Shown here: piece by piece, positions 37,350 to 48,327 of the stretch
Layout of the letters: each line of letters opens with the position of its first letter
How positions within the stretch are numbered: the stretch's first letter is position 1
Program-made: the position numbers and the translations under genes
Notes under the pieces: generated by a model
Told to the model about the DNA's origin: nothing
Seen by the model: only the letters and a program-made list of their open reading frames with translations
The model's database searches: none
Source of the DNA: Lantana camara
Lineage: Eukaryota; Streptophyta; Magnoliopsida; Lamiales; Verbenaceae
Assembly (NCBI GenBank): GCA_037501455.1
Contig: CM074858.1
Span: 81,380,501-81,444,500 of the forward strand
Reading direction: 5' to 3'
DNA: 64,000 bases

Positions 37350-39729
37350 TGTAACGCCCCAAATTCTCAATTATGCGATATGTGATTTAATGTGAAATAA
37401 TTGCCAATTATGACTTAATTGTTTAATTACTTAATTGTCCTTAAGTGGTCATTTTATTAATTTGAGGACCTAATTGCATGAAATAGTCTTGGACTTAATT
37501 GATCATTTTGCATGGGATTGAACTTGATTGCATGACTAATGTTTTGGAGGGATTAAATTGCAAATTGTGTTTAGCATTATAATATCTAGCTTACATTATT
37601 TGGTTGCATCAAACATATATACACATGATCCCTCCCTTCTCTCCCTCATCTCGTTCAACCCGAGCAAGAAGAAGAAGAGGATTCTTCACTGGAAGCTTGA
37701 ATTCAAGGGTTAATTGCATGCTTTGAAGTATCATCATCATCCCAACATCATCTCTTTTCCTTCTTTTCATTCATTCAAGGTATGAGCTTTTAGTTGGGGA
37801 AATTCATGAACATATAGGAGAGCTAGGGTTATGTGTTGAGCTTAGTAAATTATGTTTTAGTTGTTGGAAGCATGATTACATGATTCTAGCTTAGATTTGA
37901 TGCATATATTGTGAAGGTTATATGCTTGGAGCATGAGTTCATATGTGGGTTCTAAAGTGTAAATACTTGATGATTTATGAGAGATATGAATGTTTATGTT
38001 AGATTTTATTGTATACTAAGCATGTATACATGTTATTTCATGTTTTAGATGCATTTTGGTGCTTGGAATTGGTGTTTTGTTGTTGTTGTTGTCTTGGCCG
38101 AAACTCCCCTGTAACTGCTCTGTTTCTGTAATGTTCAGAAACTAGGAACGGTCGTTCCCGCCTTAGTACATTTTGGGAACGGGCGTTCCCAGGCTTCTGA
38201 GTGTGGTTAGGCTAGCGAGACTGGGAACGGCCGTTCCCACTTTGGCCTGTTAGCCGGAAGGGCCGTTCCCAGCCAAAGCGTGCTTTAATTTATAAAACGC
38301 TGGCGCGTTTCTGAAGGGCCATGGGAACGGCCCTTCCCATTTTCAAAGGGAAGCCGGAACGGCCGTTCCCATGCGTCTGACAGAACAAAATATTCTGCAT
38401 AAAATTGCATTTTTAGCACCTCGTTCCGACAGCTTCCTTGATCCCGATTTGATATTATATGATCTAAAATGAAGTGAAACAAGATATTTTCATGGTACAT
38501 TGCATCATACTCGTCGTCTCGTTACATTTCGCTGTTCGTCCTATTTGGTACATTTTGAGTCGTGTCTTATGTACACTTGTCTTTGTTGCACAGACCGGCA
38601 CGCCAGTGACGTGGAGTGGGCTTCTTAGGCCGTGCCCTTCTCTTTAAATTGTCGGTACAGGTGAGGTTTAATTGTTAGATATCTAGAACCATTACAACCC
38701 TATGTGATGTTTTAAGCCAAAAGGTATATATATATCTATAGTTTTCCAAACTCTATTGAATTGCAACTGATTTACCGAATTGTATTGTATTGATTGATCG
38801 TGTTTTGGGCGAGTATATTGTATCGTGCACTGTGGGCCCAAGAGTTAGTGTTTGAGCCAACCGGGAAAGCATGGGCTGACGGGTAACTCTTACACTCCTC
38901 TCTACCGTGGGGATGAACCCTGAATCCACCAGGAGGTTTGGTGGAGGAAGGAGTCCCGTGCGTGGGAGTCATGTTCCCGACGTACACCGTGTTTACCGTG
39001 GATGGATCGGGCCTTGCAAACCCACCATCATTGGAGGAAGAAGGAGTTATTGAAACTGCTACGTGTGCACTGTAATTTATTGTGTGATCACTTAATTAAT
39101 TAATGAAAGGTATCGTGATTGTACACTGTCGGAGTAAGGTTGGAGAATGCCCTCACTCGCCGGGCCACTGATTAATTGCTTGATTGAAATAATTGATTGT
39201 TAAATCTGATAGTTATAATCTCGGGCGAGCTTTGTGTGGTTATGGAACTTAGATTGTTTTGTTTATAAAACCTTACCCGAGGTTATGACTTGCATGTTAT
39301 CTGCGCTTATATATTATTATGCCCCTCGCTCAGTCTTGTGGAGACTGACACCTCACCTTTCAGTTTTGCAGGTTGTGTGCTAGGCGGGATTGGTGTCGAG
39401 TCCAGTCTTTCGTTTGGGTCTAGCACGTGTCCATCCTACTTTGGCATATGTATTGTTATCTACTGTTTTATGAAGTGTTTTATATGTGAGAGATGATAAT
39501 GTATTGATAGGAATTAGAAATGGTTTGCTTGTTAAAGACTTGATATTAATGCACTTCAGTTTATCTTCTGTTATGATAATTGGTTTGGGGTTAGTCCCGC
39601 CTAGCTAGTTAGCATTTATTTTCTTGTCACCCGTTCGCTATGGCTCAGTTCATGTATGGATTGACCGTTTCATATGTGGACTGGGCTCTAGTGCGGGGGA
39701 TGTGACACCTTTGCGCTTCGGGTGTTACA
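37350..39729 (+). repeat. Solo gypsy LTR (2380 bp), TSD CTTGC
   Basis: TGTAACGCCCC at 37350 to GGTGTTACA at 39729, flanked by CTTGC on both sides (37345-37349, 39730-39734). A TATA-like CATATATACA near 37612-37621, followed by a pyrimidine-rich CCCTCCCTTCTCTCCC, suggests transcription starts about 300 bp into the LTR. That would place the palindrome array in the RNA. No coding sequence is present. Confidence 0.93.
38145..38371. repeat. Paired-palindrome array, arms GGAAC/GTTCC (six units)
   Basis: Centres are at 38151.5, 38182.5, 38230.5, 38262.5, 38330.5 and 38362.5: within-pair spacings 31, 32 and 32, between pairs 48 and 68. Units include GGGAACGGGCGTTCCC, GGGAACGGCCGTTCCC, GGAAGGGCCGTTCC and GGGAACGGCCCTTCCC. 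Two units have one arm mismatch. Confidence 0.85.
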
Positions 39730-39977
39730 CTTGCTCTGTTCTTTTCAAGTTTTCCCCTGTTTTCCTCGCATGAAAACTGCTGTCAATTTTCATATTTTTG
39801 CAGCGTGTTGTGAGGTTGGTTTCAGGCTTGTTTTACTGATAAGTTATAGCCTCTTTTGACCTTAATTTTTGGCTTGGATTGGTTGTAGTTTGTGCTTGAT
39901 TTGGCCTGCTCTTTTTCTATTCTTTTCTTCCCCTGTTTCGGTTTCATGGCTATTGCTGCTGGTTTGCTTCTGTAACA

Positions 39978-40101
39978 CTCTCCCCGGGCAGGGAGAGTTT
40001 GCTCTTGGAAAGTACCTGGCCGGGTACTCCTTCTACGAAGCTTTCTGTACCCTCTACCCGGCCGGGGAGTTTGTAACTGGATTGGCTACCCGGGCGGGTA
40101 G
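39978..40101. repeat. Paired-palindrome array, arms TACCC/GGGTA (four units)
   Basis: Centres are at 39987.5, 40019.5, 40061.5 and 40093.5: spacings 32, 42 and 32 bp. Units are CTCTCCCCGGGCAGGGAGAG, AGTACCTGGCCGGGTACT, CTACCCGGCCGGGGAG and CTACCCGGGCGGGTAG. A pyrimidine-rich CCCCTGTTTTCCTCGCA lies upstream at 39754-39770 and recurs near the 56591 array. Confidence 0.82.
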
Positions 40102-40347
40102 CTGCTGCGTGCAGCTTCTCTCTTTTCTTTTCTTGTTTTGCTGCTTCTTTACTGCTTCTTTGCTGCTTCTGTTTCTTCCTTGTGTTGGCGATGTGTGTGT
40201 ATGTCTATAGAGTGTTTCTGCTGCTGCTGTTCTTCAATAGGTGCAGGGGTGTGCGCGAGTTTCTGTGTAGAGAAGGTTGTGTATGCATGGGAGTGTTACA
40301 TGCATGTGTGAGTTGCTGTGTATATATATATATATTTTATATGTGTA

Positions 40348-40424
40348 TGTGTCGTGCATGCATGGCTGTGTGCGTGATTAGTGTATATTTGTGTGTAATT
40401 GCATGCATGCATTATGTATATGCT

Positions 40425-40473
<49 letters not shown>

Positions 40474-40569
40474 GCTATGTTTAATAGATTTGAATTGCAT
40501 GCATATATGAGTATATAGTTGTATTTAAAAGCTATTTATGCATGCATGAGACCCATGTGAGATATGTAC

Positions 40570-40620
<51 letters not shown>

Positions 40621-41479
40621 TTTAAGTATTAGTTGATTTATTTTAATTATAGAATTTAATTGATTTCTATTTCGCGTATTTAAATTACCGACTGGTACTT
40701 GAATATTTTATTTATCTTATTTCTATTTATAAACATGAAATAATACATGTTATGATTGTTATATGAAATTCTTAGATTAAATTGATATGAATTATGAATT
40801 TATGAATTTGAATGAAATGAATGAACAAATGACTTATTTATATGCCTTAAATTCCTTAATAGTGCACATGAACATTTTCATGACATAACATTATATTTTA
40901 TGCATTCATGTCATATTCACTTCATTGCCGAGCGTTATGTATGGTCATTTAGAGTCTCATACCTTTTCTTTTGCACAAATTCGGGTTTGGTCGGAGACAA
41001 GGGTGAGCATTGAGACGCTTGTGCCTTTCTTTTGCGTTTAAAAAGGTGGGTTTCTCTTCTAATAGCTATAACAACCTAATATAACCCTTATATGCAAAAT
41101 TTAAGCCAAATTAGTGTATATATATATAAATCGAGTCATTTCGGGTAAATGATTTCAAACGTATGACCCCTTTTATTTATGAAACCCTACCTTATGATTT
41201 TGGCGAGACATGATTATGATTGCATGGGCCCCGGGACTTAGTACATGTGGCTAACCAAGGAAGCAAGGGCTGACGGGGATCCCATGTACTAGTCCCAACC
41301 AAACTACGGTGATACCGGCCCTCGCTAGGAGGTTTAGCGAGGAATGGGAGCTGAGTGCCCTTGGGGAATTCATGTACCCCCATTGGCCTATATATGAACC
41401 GGTGTGTCGTGCATGCATGGGTGTGTGCGTGATTAGTGTATATTTGTGTGTAATTGCATGCATGCATTATGTATATGCT

Positions 41480-41515
<36 letters not shown>

Positions 41516-42296
41516 TTTAAGTATTAGTTGATTTATTTTAATTATAGAATTTAATTGATTTCTATTTCGCGTATTTAAATTACCGACTATTACTTGAATA
41601 TTTTATTTATCTTATTTCTATTTATAAACGTGAAATAATACATGCTTTGATTGTTATATGAAATTCTTAGATTAAATTGATATGAATTATGAATTTATGA
41701 ATTTGAATGAAATGAATGAACGAATGACTTATTTATATGCCTTAAATTCCTTAATAGTGCACATGAACATTTTCATGACATAACATCATCTTTTATGCAT
41801 TCATGTCATATTCACTTCATTGCCGAGCGTCATGTATGGCCATTTAGAGTCTCATACCTTTTCTTTTGCACAAATTCGGGTTTGGTCGAAGGCGAGGGTG
41901 AGCATTGAGACGCTTGTGTCTTTCTTTTGCGTTTAAAAAGGTGGGTTTCTCTTCTAATAGCTATAACAACCCAATATAACCCTTATGTGCAAAAATTTAA
42001 GCCAAATTAGTATATATATATAAATCGAGTGATTTCGAGTAAATGATTTCAAACGTATGACCCCTTTTCTTTATGAAACCTTACCTTATGATTTTGGCGA
42101 GACATGATTATGATTGCACGGGCCCCAGGACTTAGTGTATGTGGCTAACTAAGGAACCAAGGGCTGACGGGGATCCCATGTACTAGTCCCAACCAAACTA
42201 CGGTGATACTGGCCCTCGCTAGGAGGTTTAGCGAGGAATGGGAGTTGAGTACCCTTGGGGAATTCATGTACCCCCATTGGCCTATGTATAAACCGG
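40348..42296 (+). repeat. Tandem duplication within LTR (1055 bp and 894 bp copies)
   Basis: Copy 1 is 40348-41402 and copy 2 is 41403-42296. Both begin TGTGTCGTGCATGCATGG and end at ..AACCGG. They differ by scattered substitutions and by about 160 bp between two (TA)n tracts (40428-40470 and 40571-40615), which collapse to one tract in copy 2. The (TA)n repeats and TGCATGCA runs probably mediated slippage or unequal exchange. Confidence 0.85.
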
Positions 42297-44407
42297 TGGC
42301 CGGGTCTTGCAAGCCCGTCCACCACCCGAAGGGAGAAGGTGTATATGAATGATTATGATCATGATATGTATGAGTACAAAAGATATGTATGATAATGAAT
42401 GAATGAATAATTGATTATAAATACACAAGGTGTTGGTTGAGATAATGCACGCCCCCTCGCCAGGGCCTTAAATACCTTAATGATTAAATATGACCGTAGT
42501 AATCCCGATGATGCCTTCATTTGTTTCAGCCACTTGGGAAAATTACTTTAAAACCTCATTCGGGATTATTACTTGCATGTATGTGTTTAATTTCTACAAT
42601 ATTATATCTTATGCCCCGTTTTATACCCACCAGTCTCTTTTAGGCCGAACCCGCTTTGTTTCAGTTATTTTGTGCAGGTATAGGAGTGCTAGGCGGGAAT
42701 ACAAGTCTTCTAGGTCTTGGATTTATGTTTAGCACTTCTTTTCAGTATCTCTTACACTCATACTCTTATTCCTATTTTGTATATGATCACGATATGGAGC
42801 GTTATGATTTTGTGGGCCGTGTGGACCTTGATGACTTGAATGATTTTATATATCTATTTTGGAGCTTGGTGGCTCATTGCATATAATATATGTTGATCTT
42901 GCTTCCGCGTTTTATCGCTTTGATTTTATTTTGTCTTGATCTTGTATGGTTTAAGGGTTAGTCCCGCCTAGCATAGCGTGTGTGTTGTGTCCCCGTTCAT
43001 CGTGGATTTGGCACGTGTATGGACTTCCATTTCATATACGGGTCCTGTCTCGGTGCGGAGCGTAAGTTGATTGCCTGATTAAAATAAAAAGATCTAACTT
43101 GTTACTCTTTTAAATAGGAATATTGTATGCCTTATGTGCTTATTTGGTTAGAATAAAGAAATCTGGTCCTAAGCCTATAATAGTCAATACTTACAGGCGA
43201 ACTGGAATCCATATTTCAATGTCTGACTACCGGTATAGGTGAGGGTTAAAACATTTTCAACTGGAATCATGTATATATCTATATCTAATTATAAAATGAT
43301 TTCCAAATCTACCTATCTATTATTTGATTTCCTATCTATACATATTAATATAATATATATTACTCTTTATGAGGAAAATACCATTAAGTCAGAATCAGGA
43401 TCTTATCCGGACATTATATACTTCAGTCCTATTAATACTAAGAACTGATTCCCGACTAAGCAAGTAAATCATTATTATTTATCAAAATGGGCCCGGCGCG
43501 TAGCTGTGTCGAGCAATACTCGGAAGGCATCGGGCCGAGGGTATTGTTGGTGCCAAAGATCGCCACCAACTCTTGGTAGTGGTTTAGCTGGAGGTTAGTT
43601 ACTCCACGCCAAGAGACTTACAAGGGAGAATAACCTCCCTGGGAAAGATATTTCCTCCCACATATTACATATCGTCGGTAGGGTTTGCTCCCCTACTGAC
43701 ACTACGGTGTTGCGGAGTTATTATCTTCCTTAGTTTTATTAAAGTACTGGTGCCTTGATCAGCCCGGTACTATTTTACAAATATTTTAAGGAGATTGGAG
43801 GGAGACGCCTTATTCGCAGGCGGTACAAATCTTTTATCAAACGGTTCATCAAACTCCAAGTTCCCCTATCCTGGTTTCAAACTTATGAATCGTATCATAT
43901 TTGCTATATCCTATTGCTATTATTTTAGATCAAGATTTTCTTGATCACATAAATATATATACGTATACATATATCTATAAACTATCATACCCCCCATCAC
44001 TTAGTCAGTTTGACTAACCCTCCTCGTCTACTTTAAAACGCATGATTTCAGGCATCAAGGACGACATCTAGAGGTATCTTGAAGCAATACAATAGTAGGT
44101 TGGATCTGATCCTAAGAATACATTGCCTTGAGTTTATCCTCCGTAAAAGTAAACTATTTCATACCTTGTCCTTGCATGGTATCCCGCTGCACTCTTTTGA
44201 TCAATACACAAATTCTTTGTTCATCATACATTATCCTCCCCATTTATTAACAAAGTTTTAAACCTCTTTATCTTTCGCTGCACTATGTCATGCATTTGAC
44301 TCATATATTATCTTGACTGTTCGCCGTAGTATTTCCTGAGTGTTGGAGCTAACCACTACTTGGGGAATATTGCGGTGCGGGAGTTGTGGTGCTGGGGAGG
44401 TGCTACA

Positions 44408-44943
44408 ACTTAAAGTGGTATCAGAGCTCCAGGTTGCGGAAATCTGGGGTTCATAAAGTCTCATGAGTATTCTTGTATCCCCAGTGCTTAAATTGTAATC
44501 AATCACTGTTTGGGGCGGCCGACCAGCATGTGATTTGTTACAATTGTAGTACTAAACCCTTCTTTCATCAAGCCCACCATATGGTTTCAACTCATACCAA
44601 CATCCGGAGTGTTATTGAATCCTTCAGTACTCTTCGAAACTATCCAATTTCTGGTAGATTTGGTTATAAGATCTACATTTCTTTCATCGTTTTACTCATA
44701 TTTCCAACTTGTAAAAACATTTCACTTATATTTCCTAGCTCATTCAAGTGTCAAGTTATTAGAAGTGCTTCAAGATACCAGTAGGGCCGAAAAGTTAACA
44801 TATTGATTTCTGTACCTTTGTATATCTTACCTTGCTAAAAGTATTGTGCGTACTACTATTATTTGGAAACATTTATCCTCGTGACTATTTGCAAATCATT
44901 CTCAACTATCATGTATTATATTCTCTCTATAAGGGTGATTGCA
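44408..44943 (+). other. PBS and leader, left copy
   Basis: PBS TGGTATCAGAGC (44416-44427) lies eight bases after the LTR end. About 510 bp of AT-rich leader follows, ending at GTGATTGCA (44943), where pol sequence begins. No Gag frame is present, although about 1 kb of gag would be expected here. The segment is repeated at 51693-52228. Confidence 0.8.
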
Positions 44944-47900
44944 GTTTAAATTGTCATCCCCAAAGCTATTAAAGGTACGCATTCTAAACACGCCAGTTAT
45001 TGCTTTATATGATCCAGGCACCACGCATTCATTTATGACATCTCAATTATGTGTGTATTTCAATTTTCCACTTGAATCGTTGCCTTATATGCTTGAAATA
45101 AGTTCTCCTTTGGGAGCTTGTTTTGCTACGGATAGAGGATATAAACGTTGTCCTATACGGATTGGTACCCAATACTACCCGATAGATCTTATAGAATTAC
45201 CGATGTCAAGATATGGAATTATTCTGGGAATGGATTGGCTTAGTAAGTACCATGCTAAGTTGGGTTGTTTCAAGAAAGAGGTCACCTTAGGGAAAGGTGA
45301 TAGCTCTGGGTCGAAAGAAAAATTTGAATTAGTACCACTGTTTACAGCTGCCGAAGCTAAGAAGTTAGTGAGTAATGGAGCTACTGGATTCATTGCCCAT
45401 CTGTTAAATAGGCCCAAAGATCAGCTGAAAATTGAGGAAGTAGAGGTAGTAAAAGAATTCACTGATGTCTTTCCTGAGCATCTGAATTCATTACCTCCTG
45501 ACAGGGAACTAGAATTTGTAATCGACTTAGTCCCTGGAGCTGAGCCATTCTCTAAAACACCTTATCGAATGGCTCCAGCCTAGCTCCAAGAATTGAGAAA
45601 ACAACTTGATGAGTTTTAGCTTCAGGATACATCCGTCCTAGCACATCCCCATGGGGAGCGCCTGTACTATTTGTTAAAAAGAAAGACGGATCATTGCGAT
45701 TGTGTATCGATTATCGAGAACTCAATCGTATGACTATCAAGAACAAATACCCTCTTCCCCATATTGAAGAACTGTTTGATGTTCTTCAAGGATCACGAGT
45801 GTACTCCAAGTTGGATTTAAGGCAAGGGTATTATCAGCTGAGGATTAAAAAGGAGGATATTCCAAAGACTGCTTTTAATACCCGCTACGGCCACTTCAAA
45901 TTTGTAGTAATGCCTTTTGGGCTAACCAATGCCCCAGCTGCAATCATGGATTTAATGCACCGAACATTCCGACCATATTTGGACCAGTTCGTGGTCATCT
46001 TTATTGACGACATTCTGGTATTCTCAAGAACCCCAGAAGAACATGCTGAACACCTTCGTAAAGTGTTGAGATCTTTAAGAAATTATAAGTTATACGCAAA
46101 GCTCAGCAAGTGTGAATTTTGGTTGGAAAGAGTGTCCTTCCTTGGACATATAATATCCGGTTCTGGAATAGAAGTAGACCCTTCAAAGGTTGAAACTGTA
46201 ATGAATTGGCAGGCACCAAAGAACCCACCAGAAGTGAGAAGTTTTCTAGGACTTGCGGATATTACAAGAGGTTCGTAAAAGATTTCTCCAAGGTAGCAAC
46301 GCCTCTTACTCAGTTAACCAAGAAACAAGGAAAATTTGAATGGACAGAAAAGTGTGAACAGAGTTTTCAAGAACTGAAGCAAAGATTAACGTCTGCCCCA
46401 GTATTAGCCTTGCTTGAAGGAAAAGAAGGTTATGTAGTTTATATGGATGCATCCAAAGAAGGATTAGGGTGTGTCCTAATGCAAAATGGTAAGGTTATAG
46501 CCTATGCCTCAAGGAAACTTAAACCTTATGAAGAGAATTACCCCACACATGATTTAGAATTAGCTGCGATTGTATTCGCCTTAGCTAAATGGAGGCATTA
46601 TCTGTACGGGGTAACTTTTGAAGTCTTTGCCGATCATAAAAGTTTGAGATATTTATTCACTCAAAAGGAGTTGAATATGAGACAGAGAAGATGGATGGAA
46701 TTTTTGGAGGACTACCATTGTAAAATCCATTACCATCCAGGAAAAGCCAACGTAGTGGCAGACGCTTTGAGCCGAAAATCCAGTCTATCAGCATTAGACG
46801 GAAAAAGCAAACCCATAACTGGCATCTCGAAATCCCGACTGGCCAATATAGTGATATCCTCACCATTAAAAGAAAAACTTAGGGAAGCCCAAGCACAGGA
46901 TGAATGGATCAAGAAGTGTCTCAATTCCAAGGAAAAGGATATTGAGACCAAATTCACAACAGATGACCATGGGATCTTGAGATATAAAGGCCGAGTCTGT
47001 GTACCTCCTAAAACTCGAAAAGAAATACTGAATGAGGCACATAAGACTCAATACACGATACATCCAGGAGGAACAAAAATGTATCATGATCTCAAGAAAC
47101 ATTTTTGGTGGAATAGAATGAAACGAGATATTACCGGATATGTCAAAAGGTGTTTGACGTGCCAGCAAGTCAAAGTGGACCACCAGAAACCCGGGGGAAA
47201 GTTACAGCCACTACTAGTTCCTACATGGAAATGGGAACAAATCACCATGGATTTTATTACGGGTTTGCCAAAAGTTAAAGGAGGATATGATAGTATATGG
47301 GTTATCATTGATCGGTTGACTAAGTCGGCACATTTCTTACCAGTCAAAACTACTGACAAGGTCGGTTCTCTGGCAAAGGTGTATCAGAAAGAGATCATAA
47401 AGTTACATGGTGTACCTACCAGTATAGTCTCTGATAGAGATCCGAAATTTACTTCATAGTTATGGCAAAGTCTTCAAGAAACAATAGGGACTAAGTTACA
47501 TTTCAATTCAGCCGCACATCCTCAGACCGATGGTCAATCAAAAAGGACGATCAAATATCTAGAAGATATGTTGCGAGCTTGTGCCTTGGATTTTCAAGAG
47601 GACTGGAAAGAATGTTTGCCTCTTGTGGAATTTGCGTATAACAATAGTTATCAGGCATCGATCCAAGCAACACCTTATGAAGCCTTATATGGAAGAAAAT
47701 GTAGGTCTCCGTTATACTGGGATATGGAAGAAACTAAAGCAACTGAAAGAGGGGATACCAGGAAAACCATTAGAAAGTACATAGCGGAGTCTACAGAAAA
47801 TATTGAAATTATCCGTCAAAGAATGAAAGCAGCTCAAGATAGGCAAAAGAGTTATGCCAATACCCGGAGAAAGGATATAGAATTTACAGTAGGCGATAAA

Positions 47901-48299
47901 GTGTTTTAAGAAAAGGTCTGCGAAAGGTGGAAAACCGAATCCCAAATACATGGGACCTTTTGAAATCATAGAACGTGTTGGACCACAACCTATCGCCTAG
48001 ATTTACCAGCAAACCTCACTGGAATACATAACGTATTCCATGTGTCTCAGCTCCGTAAATATTTTGCGGATGAATCCCACATTTTTTCGATAGAAGAAGT
48101 TCCTCTAAAGCCCGACTTGACTTATACAGTAAGACCAACCGAAATCTTGGATAGGAAATTCCAAGAACTAAGGAATCGGAAAATCCCCTTTGTTAAAGTG
48201 TTATGGCAAGGACATGGAATAGAAGAACAAACCTGGGAAACTGAGGAAAAGATGCAGAAACATTACCCAGAGTCGTTCCGAAACAGGAATAGAATCTGA
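44939..48299 (+). pseudogene. gypsy Pol polyprotein, degraded, gag missing
   Basis: The protease region opens the frame directly after the leader (YDPGTTHSF near 45009). RT follows with MPFGLTNAP and FIDDILVFS (45994-46030), then RNase H, the integrase finger and core (VSDRDP near 47430), and a chromodomain-like tail (48042-48299: VLWQGHGIEEQTWETEEKM). Lesions are: TAG at 45581-45583; a shift near 45610-45640; a one-base loss near 46257; TAG at 47457-47459; and a deletion/frameshift cluster at about 47907-48000. It is closely related to the intact Pol at 19298-23758 but cannot encode a working product. With no Gag it would have depended on another element. Confidence 0.9.
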
Positions 48300-48314
48300 G
48301 GACAGATTCTCTTT

Positions 48315-48327
48315 AAGGGGGGAAGAT
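48315..48327 (+). other. polypurine tract of composite gypsy element
   Basis: AAGGGGGGAAGAT lies directly before the right LTR start TGTAACAGCC and after the pol stop codon (48297-48299). Confidence 0.82.

Larger units (their letters stand above)
35991..43067 (+). repeat. gypsy LTR nested in the left LTR, itself interrupted
   Basis: It begins TGTAACGCCCCGAC at 35991, after GTGAT. It is split by a solo LTR at 37350-39729 and carries an internal duplication. It ends near 43060 after CTCGGTGCGG; the expected terminal ~35 bp with the CA end are missing. The host LTR resumes at about 43068 (TGATTGCCTGATT; the right-hand copy has TGATTCTCTGATT). No internal domain is present, so it is a solo or truncated LTR. 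It aligns in blocks with the minus-strand LTR at 29575-33482. Confidence 0.82.
33972..44407 (+). repeat. Left LTR of the composite gypsy element (interrupted)
   Basis: It starts TGTAACAGCCCGG and ends GAGGTGCTACA. The contiguous sequence is broken between 35990 and about 43068 by another LTR. The net length, about 3.36 kb, agrees with the right copy (3365 bp). It is AT-rich, with a (TG)n run near 35570-35589. It has no GC-cored palindrome array, unlike the other gypsy LTRs here. Confidence 0.88.

Noticed and set aside
38500..38660. Host gene near the solo LTR
   Set aside because: The segment is within the 37350-39729 LTR, aligns in blocks with 54080-54160 of another LTR, and has no coding frame.
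40182..40484. Cysteine-rich 100-codon frame near (TA)n repeats
   Set aside because: Driven by TGTGTG and TATATA low-complexity sequence in an LTR; no recognisable protein.
33972..44943. The whole 33972-44943 segment as a single ordinary LTR ending at GATTGCA
   Set aside because: The inverted terminus CTACA and the iMet PBS eight bases later place the true LTR end at 44407; the extra 536 bp is leader, which is why the repeat is reported as anomalous.
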